Notes under the pieces: generated by a model
Told to the model about the DNA's origin: nothing
Databases searched by the model: none
Seen by the model: the letters and a program-made list of their open reading frames with translations, nothing else
Part shown: positions 57,155 through 64,000 of the stretch, piece by piece
Numbering within the stretch: the first letter of the stretch is position 1
Layout of the letters: the number at the start of each line of letters is the position of its first letter
Source of the DNA: Letharia columbiana
Taxonomy: Eukaryota; Ascomycota; Lecanoromycetes; Lecanorales; Parmeliaceae
Assembly: GCF_014066305.1 (NCBI RefSeq)
Contig: NW_023501070.1
Span: forward strand, 124,001-188,000
Direction of reading: 5' to 3'
Length of the DNA stretch: 64,000 bases
Program-made: the position numbers and the translations under genes

Positions 57155-59169
57155 CTTTCATGATGTTGCAAACTGCCAGGGGTCAAGGGATATTCCGACA
57201 GCGAAAGAGCACGGGGGAGACGGACCGAGTGTGAGTGGAAGTCGACCACCTTTTGATTCTCTGGATAGTATTGGTATCTGGGAGTTTTGAAGATCGCTAG
57301 ACGATGGAACAGGTGTGTTGTGAGCCGGAGCGTTTACGTCCGATTGGGGTAGCAGCTGTCGCTGAGACTCCCACTTACCTGTGTGTTGCAGCAGCATCTG
57401 AGGGTCTGTCGCTGTGGTGGAGTTTAGCAAGCCCCGTTCTAGGCCTGAGATGTTTGTTTTTTTGGACATACTACTCGGTTTGGTTCCGGGAGGCATTTGA
57501 ACGGCGTCCTGGGATCTTTCAATCCAAGCAGGGTTATTTCCTAACGAAGGCATCAGCATGCCCAGTGGTTCCTTACGAAGTCGTTGTATCCTGATTTATC
57601 GGCGGGTTTGTGGGGAGAAGACATGCTGATGCGGTAGCAGTGCTGGTACATAACAGAGGGATACAGACAAACTATACGTTAGAGGAATAAAAGACAGCAT
57701 CAAGCGGCGAACTGTAAAAGTCGTTATAGGTACACCAAAAAGTCGAAACCGTCGACCAAAACCAGGGTCCACAAGCAGCCTTTCAAGTCTTGGAAGCTAA
57801 GAGATGTGACGACGCAAACCGCGAACAGCGCAGCGATAGATCGAGCAAAGCAAATACAAGACAGCACGGCGTTGACGCATTTGACATACGAGTGAGAAAT
57901 GGCGCTTACCCCTTTTCGTCCTTTTGCTCCGTTACTGCATAAGAGACCATCACGGTCGCATGAGATGCTCTTCGGGATATACATCCGCGTCGAGTACCTT
58001 GCATCCGGTACAGCGAATATTGCACGAAGCCTGACCTGCAATCATTTCCGCATCAGATGAGAAAGCTCTCACTAGGCTTTCTGGCAACAGGGCACGAGGT
58101 TATCGCATGCTCCGCTGCGACATGAGAGGTCATAGCGACTCGTAGTAGCCTTTAACTATGTACATTCGGTCGTTGTGGCAACGGACAGCGATCACGACTT
58201 CCCACTTCCCCCACGCATCTTCTCATCACGATACCTCGCCAGCAGGGACATGATCATCTCGAACTCCGCTGCTGCCAAAACGGCAATCCCAAACACGCAC
58301 ACACAACGGCGTCTGGGCTTTCTTTACCGTCCGTTTCGGTTTCATGAAAGATTTCGATCGAAAGGGATTTGAAACAATTTCCAGGCTTGGAAGAGGTTTG
58401 CCGAGGCCGTCGATATCGGCACCCCAATAGAAACAATAGAATATAGCCTTGAATGAGCGACCGTGCATTGGATTACCAGCACTGTAACGAAGTATACCTG
58501 TCGTATTAACGGCCATGTGCTCTGGTCGAAACGTGTTGCAACCCTTTGCCGGGATGCTCACCCTGAAGAACAGATTTCTCCCACTCCGGCCCCGTCGGTG
58601 TCTCTCTGACAGCGGAGCTGGTCTTCGCTCAGTCAGCCACAAATTTCAATAAAATGTCGCCGCATCCTAGGAAGTCGAGCCTTGAATTCGAAAAAGTGCA
58701 CGGGTGTGCACAGTTATACGTTGTCAATATCCGCCATTGGGCGGTCACAACGTCCCGCCTAGCAAGCCCTGAACGGGCACATATCGTACCCCAGCGCTAA
58801 GAAAACTCCCACGCCTGTGCGGCATAGACTTATCATACTCGCTGCTGACGACTGTCCCCGGAAACCGATGCCCGGGAGCAGATGTCCGGGTTGTAAATAC
58901 CCGAATGCAGCACTATGAGACCCATTCGTTCAAAATCCCACTGTAGCGAGTAGATCCCGATCGCAGCGGCACAAGGCTGGATACGACGATGGCGATGAGC
59001 CAGGTATTGGACGGAAACGGACTTCTCGTTGAACACGAGAAGAGTAGTGGTGATGTGGGGTGACGCCAGCCTACAACACCAGATATCATCATGCCGCCAT
59101 TTGATACTGGCTTTTAGACGCTCACCATTTTCTTTTTCAAACATGGACATCGCTCACGACGGCTACCAC
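57155..59169. other. no gene resolved; includes possible 5' exons of the NF-YB-like gene
   Basis: On the minus strand, 57230-57560 has protein-like frames and a strong GTAAGT donor near 57380 that may belong to the NF-YB-like gene. From 57600 to 59169 I see no motif. Confidence 0.35.
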
Positions 59170-62032
59170 CCGGGATTTAACAAAAAGACAAGACCGAGAC
59201 CAGCATTATGAAGCTCCTCTGACATGGCTCGGTCGTGGAGAACTGCCCGAGTCTTCCCGTTGTAGAAGGCCTGGCAAGTTCAAGAAAAAGATCGTCTCGT
59301 GGTTTCAAAGTACCGCCGCGTTCCAAGAGTTTTTGGATGAGCCGGAACAGACGTTCATATGCGATGGGAGACCTGGTGCTGGGAAAACAACTTCGGTAAC
59401 CCCAACATTTAGCTATCTGCAGAGCAAGGCCAAGCAGGGATATGCCTCTGTTGCATCTGTTTTCTTCCAGGAGAAAAGCAAAGCTTCAAGATGTCCTGCG
59501 ACTATTCCTCCTCCGGTCGTTGAAATCATTCCAAACGCTGCCGGACCAAACGCTGCCCGAAGGGCTAGAGCAGCTTTTCAAGGAATGTAGGTCTGAATAT
59601 CCGCCAAGCGTCGACCAGATGGTATCAGTGCTCCAAGTTGTGGTCACAAGGTTTTCTAAAGCCTATTTGGTGCTGGATGTCCTGGATGATTTCTCGAATA
59701 GCCGTGACGAGCGAGAGAATCTGGCATCAACTCTTCGAAAGATCCAACGAGAAACCGGCGCATCCATTCTTGTAACTTAAGAAACATCTTCAAACGGTCC
59801 GAAAAGACAACCTTCTTCGAAATCCGGGCCCGAGACGATGACCTCGGACCTATATCGACGGCCAGATATCCAATCCGACTGAAGATCCCGTTGAAGGGAT
59901 CCGAAAGTGAAGGCCGCGACCTTCAAGAGAGGATTCTGAAAGCTTTGATCAAATCACCATCTGGATCGTGAGTATCAGGTGCACCCTACGCCAATGGTGA
60001 TGAACTGATCCAATCATCTGATTTCTCGTCGCGAAATGGGGTATCAAAATGCTGCTCGGGCAGCCTTCAATCTTAGAGGTCAAACGTACCCTGCGACGAC
60101 TCGAGGTGGACTCATCCGGTCCCATCGACAAGGCTTCGTCGGATCTTATTGATGGGATGTATGACTTGTGGTTCCCAAGATGTGCGGGACATTGCATTGA
60201 CCACGCTAGCACGGGTTGCAATCTGCGAAAGGGTTTTGTCCGTCTCAGAGCTGCGAGAAAAGTCTTGCGGTGGAACACCCCGAAGCGCGAAGCGAGGCAC
60301 TTCGATGAAAACGACATGATATCGATGAAGAAGCTCAAGACACTTTGCATTGGCCTGATCGAGGTTGATGAAAGCTCCCAGACTGTACGGCTGGTCCACT
60401 CTACGTTACAAGGATACATTCCACGACGGCACCAGGACTCGGTATCCGAAACACATTTGCGAATGGCTATGGTTGGCTTGGAATACCCGTCCATCGAACG
60501 CTTCGATGTCGTTAACGAACACACCAATGACCGAAACCCCCATCTCTAACCAAGCGAGAACGTCGAGAACAACGAAGACCACATTTTTCAACTACGCAGC
60601 GAGTCACTGGGCACATCGTTTCAACCGGGTACCTATCTCTCGTGACATGATGCAGCAAGACGGGGGCGAACTTGAACACTTAGCTCTAAATTTTCCTCGA
60701 AGATGAGGTGCCCGTGAAAAATGCTAGCCGGTCCACGTCCGTTGATGTGCCTTTTTTTAACCACCAGATTGCCGGGAGAAAGTAGACCGGTCTTCACTTG
60801 GCTGCCCCTCTTTGGATCCCAAACTTTGGTGCCAAAGCTCTTGGCTCGTGGAGACTCGATCAACGCACGGGATGGAAGAGGCCGAGCGCCGTTACAGATG
60901 GCTGCTCTGGCAGAGCAAAAGGATGTCTCCAGGATCCTTTTGGCAGGTCCTGATGTCGACGCAGACCTAAAGGACGAAGATGGATTCACTCCTTTGCGCG
61001 TTGCTACATGCTGCACAACGGATATCTTTATTTAAGTGGACACAGTACAGCCTGTTGGCTCAGTTCCTGTTTGCTTTCTCCGCGGTCCGACGGATTCCCA
61101 TCAATACCTAGCCTTTTGTCTCTTAAACCGTCTTGCTGAGCAACAACAGACTGCTAGGACTGTGGAAGATCGAATCGAATCCTCGAGTGTTGCTGGGACG
61201 CCACAAGAAAATTCAGTGGGTGAAAACTCAACAGAGAATGCTGGAAATGGCGCGCTAAAGAAATCCCTTCCTAGCAATACCTTGGATCATGCGGTAATAC
61301 GGAAAGGCCAAGCGACAGTCCAATCTTCGCCGAAGACAATAAAAAATCGAAGCAAGCCTTTCATCCTTGAGCATGGCTACTGGCCGCACACCTCTACATG
61401 ACAATGCAAAGTCTGGCTATGATGATGTCACCAAAGTACTGCTAACAAGGAAAGACATCGATACTACTGTGTCAGATGGTGCTGGCATGACACCATTGCA
61501 CAAGGCAGCCAGATACGGCAATCTTTCCGTCGTCAAATTGCTCAGGCAACGACCCGAGATCTCTGGCCATGAACGTTCAAATCAGAAGTTCGGTCGTTTG
61601 CCCATCCATATGGCCGCAAAGTACGACCGCTTGAAAGTGGTTGCGTATGTCTTCGCACAAGACGAGGAACTCGTCAACGCGGTCGATAACGATGGGAAAT
61701 CGGTCTTGCACCACGTACTCTTCGAGGATACGCCACAGACGATCGAAGCCGTGTCGAAGCGTAAAAACATCAAGCCTGATCTGAAAGATAATTCAAGGAA
61801 GGACGCCGCTTTGGGACGCGATCGAGAATATGACCTCAGCTCTGCAGTCTCAGTCCTACGCCGGCGCTCCGACATCGACCAGGATCCAACGGCTTCTGAC
61901 CGTCGTCGACCAAAGAACGGAAGACATGGTGCTCCACCACCAATAGAACCTGGTTTGAAGGCCGCGCGTGATCGAAATGATGTCGCCCTCAACAACGAAT
62001 CAAATCAAGCACGACATCGCCTTCGGCACTAA
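59170..62032 (+). pseudogene. NACHT-ankyrin (NLR-like) pseudogene
   Basis: Fragments in several frames follow the order of fungal NACHT-ankyrin proteins. First is HYEAPLTWLGRGELPE, then FQSTAAFQEFLDEPEQTFIC and the Walker A GRPGAGKTT (about 59366-59392). A shifted frame reads VLRLFLLRSLKSFQTLPDQ and AYLVLDVLDDF (Walker B-like), then ETGASILVT before a stop near 59780. Further on are ILEVKRTLRRLEV, LKTLCIGLIEVDESSQTVRL and NYAASHWAH. Ankyrin units follow at 60840-61000 (GRAPLQMAALAEQKDVSRIL) and at 61370-61900 (GRTPLHDNAKSGYDDVTKVL, GMTPLHKAARYGNLSVVKLL, GRLPIHMAAKYDRLKVVAYV). At least four frame changes or stops separate them. Intact relatives act in non-self recognition; this copy is dead. 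Confidence 0.82.
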
Positions 62033-62760
62033 CATCAGGAGCCTCAGCTCCTTTTCCCACATCCCTCCCAGAATGAGGCATATCAAGAACTGGTACCCAC
62101 ACAATCAGAAGGTCCTCGATACCCAGCCGTACGTGCGTCGAGATTTCTTCGCCCACAACGCCCAGTAACACGGCTGCAGGCCTCTCACCCGACCGCTCCA
62201 AGTCCCTCATCTCCTCGAGAAAGCGAGCAGCCATATCGAACAGAGCCGTCTACGGTCCCTTTGATATACATCACAGCCAATTCAATTCCCGGCATCACAA
62301 GGTCCGTGATGGACCGACGCATCGATGCTTCACCCAAACATCATTGGCAAGCGCCCGGACGCTTCGAGTCGGCTATTCACGTTCTGGAGTTTTCAGGCAC
62401 CCTATTTTTTTGGCCAGGCGGCTTGCCAGCTGCGGTTATATGCTTTTTTTCCCCTTAACCCCGTCGCAGCGGCATGAATTTATCACGGGATCTTGGATAG
62501 AAGTCTGCACGTGCAGAATATCCCATCGCTCTGGCAGAGGCGAGGGTATATTTTTTTGACATCAACGTGTTCCTCAGCCGAGCTTTTTTGGGGGTTTAAA
62601 GTGGCAAATTCGATAACCTCCCACCCCATCTCCACAGGTCCCCGGTAAAAAAATCCCCCCCCGGCGAGGAAATGCAGACTCCACCGCACTCCGGCTCTTT
62701 TACACCCCACACATCCCACTCCAAAAACGGTTACCCCCCCTCGTGTCCTCGGCCCAGCGC
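62033..62760. other. no gene recognised
   Basis: This is sequence downstream of the ankyrin remnant, with short frames only. Confidence 0.4.
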
Positions 62761-62764
62761 CGGA

Positions 62765-62791
62765 AAGAGAGAGAGAGAGAGAGAGAGAGCA
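62765..62791. repeat. GA dinucleotide run
   Basis: About thirteen ga repeats. Confidence 0.85.
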
Positions 62792-62960
62792 GCCTCTGAC
62801 AAGACCTGACCTGTACGCACCGGCACGTGTCGCAGTCTGGCATCATCGTCGTCGAGGAGTCGCGGGTGACGAAACCATCCCCAAGCCACTTTCCCGCGCA
62901 CTCACTCACTCACTCACTCACACGTGGCGAAAACATAATGATCCGATCCGATCAGTGAAG

Positions 62961-62995
62961 TATAGATAGACAGATAGATAGATAGATAGACAGAC

Positions 62996-63056
<61 letters not shown>

Positions 63057-63100
63057 GATAGATAAATAGATAAATAGATAAATAGACAGACAGAAAGACA
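62961..63100. repeat. GATA tetranucleotide array
   Basis: About 30 tandem gata units with a few gaca and gataaata variants. It would also be a dense array of GATA-factor core sites, but as a plain microsatellite I give that no weight. A tcac run lies at about 62900-62921. Confidence 0.9.
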
Positions 63101-63180
63101 GCTAGCCAGCTACCAAAAAACCCTCACAAACCAAACAACCGTGAAAAACACACCTACTCTCTCTATCCCCCGCTTTCCCC

Positions 63181-63290
63181 GTCCCAAACCCCAAACCCCA
63201 AACCCCAAAACCCCAAACCCCAAACCCCAAACCCCAAACCCCAAACCCCAAACCCCAAACCCCAAACCCCAAACCCCAAACCCCAAACCA
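63181..63290. repeat. AAACCCC heptamer array (about 15 units)
   Basis: Nearly perfect tandem cccaaac heptamers, with one extra A (caaaacc) near 63207 and decay to caaaccac at the right. The minus strand is (GGGGTTT)n, a strong G-quadruplex pattern. It is not the usual fungal telomere unit TTAGGG. Confidence 0.88.
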
Positions 63291-63300
63291 CAAACCACAA

Positions 63301-64000
63301 AACACAGCCCCACAAACACGAATTTCAGTCAGGGATGACTTTTTGCCGGTATTGTACAGCTAGCTTCCCGAGTGGCAATTCCACAGCACCAGCCTACATA
63401 GTTCCAGGGCCGGGGCCAGCAAACGTTCAGCGAGGCCCTCCGCCCGAGAGGAGGAGGGGAAGCCCCATGCACGTGTCTAGTGGACCACTCGGTCCATATC
63501 GTATCGTATCATATCATATCGACGAATCAATTGCGTTAGGCCGTCGTCGCGATACCGCAAGTACCCGCTCCGCCGGTGTTCAAGCCGGGGGTGAAGGGAA
63601 GTGGACATCTGCATTTTTGTCTGCCTCGTTGTTCCGGATCTGTGATCATGGATCCAGGTCCCTACGAGACATGTGTTCGTAGGCTTTCCGTCAGAAATTG
63701 CGTCGACGACTATGGGCATTTATAAATTGCTTAAAGGGCAGGCATCACGACCAGAGTCACACTGCCTTCAGAGATACTGAAACTACGCGAACTGCAAGCT
63801 CCGACCGTCAGATTGCACGCAATTGATTGGACCTATCTCAGGCTTATGGTATACAACTCCTCATCGAGGCCAGCCTTTCCTACGTAACTAAAAGTTGAAG
63901 CCCAGAGTCTGCCAGCAGTAAAGCATTAACCGTCTCCTCGATAAGCATCGCCAGATTCGTCAGAGCTCAAGTGTTCGCTTGGTCGTGATCTATCTCGTTC
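63301..64000. other. no gene recognised
   Basis: This is the final stretch of the window. Apart from a gtatcgtatcatatcatatc run near 63500, I see nothing to annotate. Confidence 0.4.

Noticed and set aside
63181..63290. Heptamer array as a true telomere
   Set aside because: Ordinary sequence continues on both sides and the unit is not the usual fungal telomere repeat.
1..64000. tRNA, rRNA and CRISPR features
   Set aside because: I looked for T-loop-like motifs and regularly spaced repeats and found none convincing; CRISPR is not expected in a fungal genome.

Overview
The window looks like nuclear DNA of a filamentous ascomycete (Pezizomycotina). Introns are short (about 45-105 bp) with GT or GC donors, CTAAC/CTGAC-like branch points and AG acceptors. 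The families are typically fungal: Zn2Cys6 regulator, fungal rhodopsin/SAT4-type 7-TM protein, fungal-type methyltransferase, alcohol oxidase, F-box proteins and a NACHT-ankyrin gene. One AT-rich island carries a retroelement whose repeats differ by C-to-T/G-to-A changes, as repeat-induced point mutation (RIP) leaves. I cannot name the species.

Layout. 0.3-4.4 kb, all minus: a SAM methyltransferase, an APH-like kinase broken by an in-frame TAA, an unrecognised multi-exon gene and a NUDIX hydrolase. 6.0-7.7 kb: a decayed polyamine-oxidase-like pseudogene. 8.5-15.6 kb, minus: two intact F-box genes separated by a minisatellite, a possible multi-pass membrane protein and a broken F-box-like gene. 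16.3-21.1 kb, plus: an iron-type alcohol dehydrogenase and a Zn2Cys6 regulator. 21.4-24.8 kb: a deleted retroelement copy between 100-bp direct repeats, a homopurine tract, and a P450 pseudogene that runs into a homopolymer block that looks artificial. 26.9-33.3 kb, plus: a complete peroxisomal alcohol oxidase, a beta-lactamase-like serine hydrolase and a small secreted protein. 35.5-40.0 kb, plus: a free-standing His-Cys-box nuclease-like protein and a third F-box protein. 40.8-45.5 kb: a RIP-degraded retrotransposon with reverse transcriptase and tyrosine recombinase remnants, and repeats in the A1-internal-B1-A2-B2 order of Ngaro/PAT-type elements. 47.2-57.2 kb: a C2H2 regulator, a microsatellite-rich stretch, the 7-TM protein, a Gal80-like Gfo/Idh/MocA protein and an NF-YB/HAP3-like histone-fold gene. 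59.2-62.0 kb: a NACHT-ankyrin pseudogene. The end holds GATA and AAACCCC arrays.

The picture is a gene-sparse accessory region: many broken genes, transposon remains, microsatellites and expanded families. Intact metabolic genes (alcohol dehydrogenase, alcohol oxidase, serine hydrolase) lie near a Zn2Cys6 regulator and a dead P450, but no polyketide, peptide or terpene synthase is visible, so no biosynthetic cluster is claimed. The most unusual items are the split-repeat tyrosine-recombinase retroelement and its deleted relative, the kinase/methyltransferase pair that share one reading frame if an intron is retained, the His-Cys-box protein, the divergent NF-YB-like gene and three apparent GC-AG introns. 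Gene models were spliced by eye.
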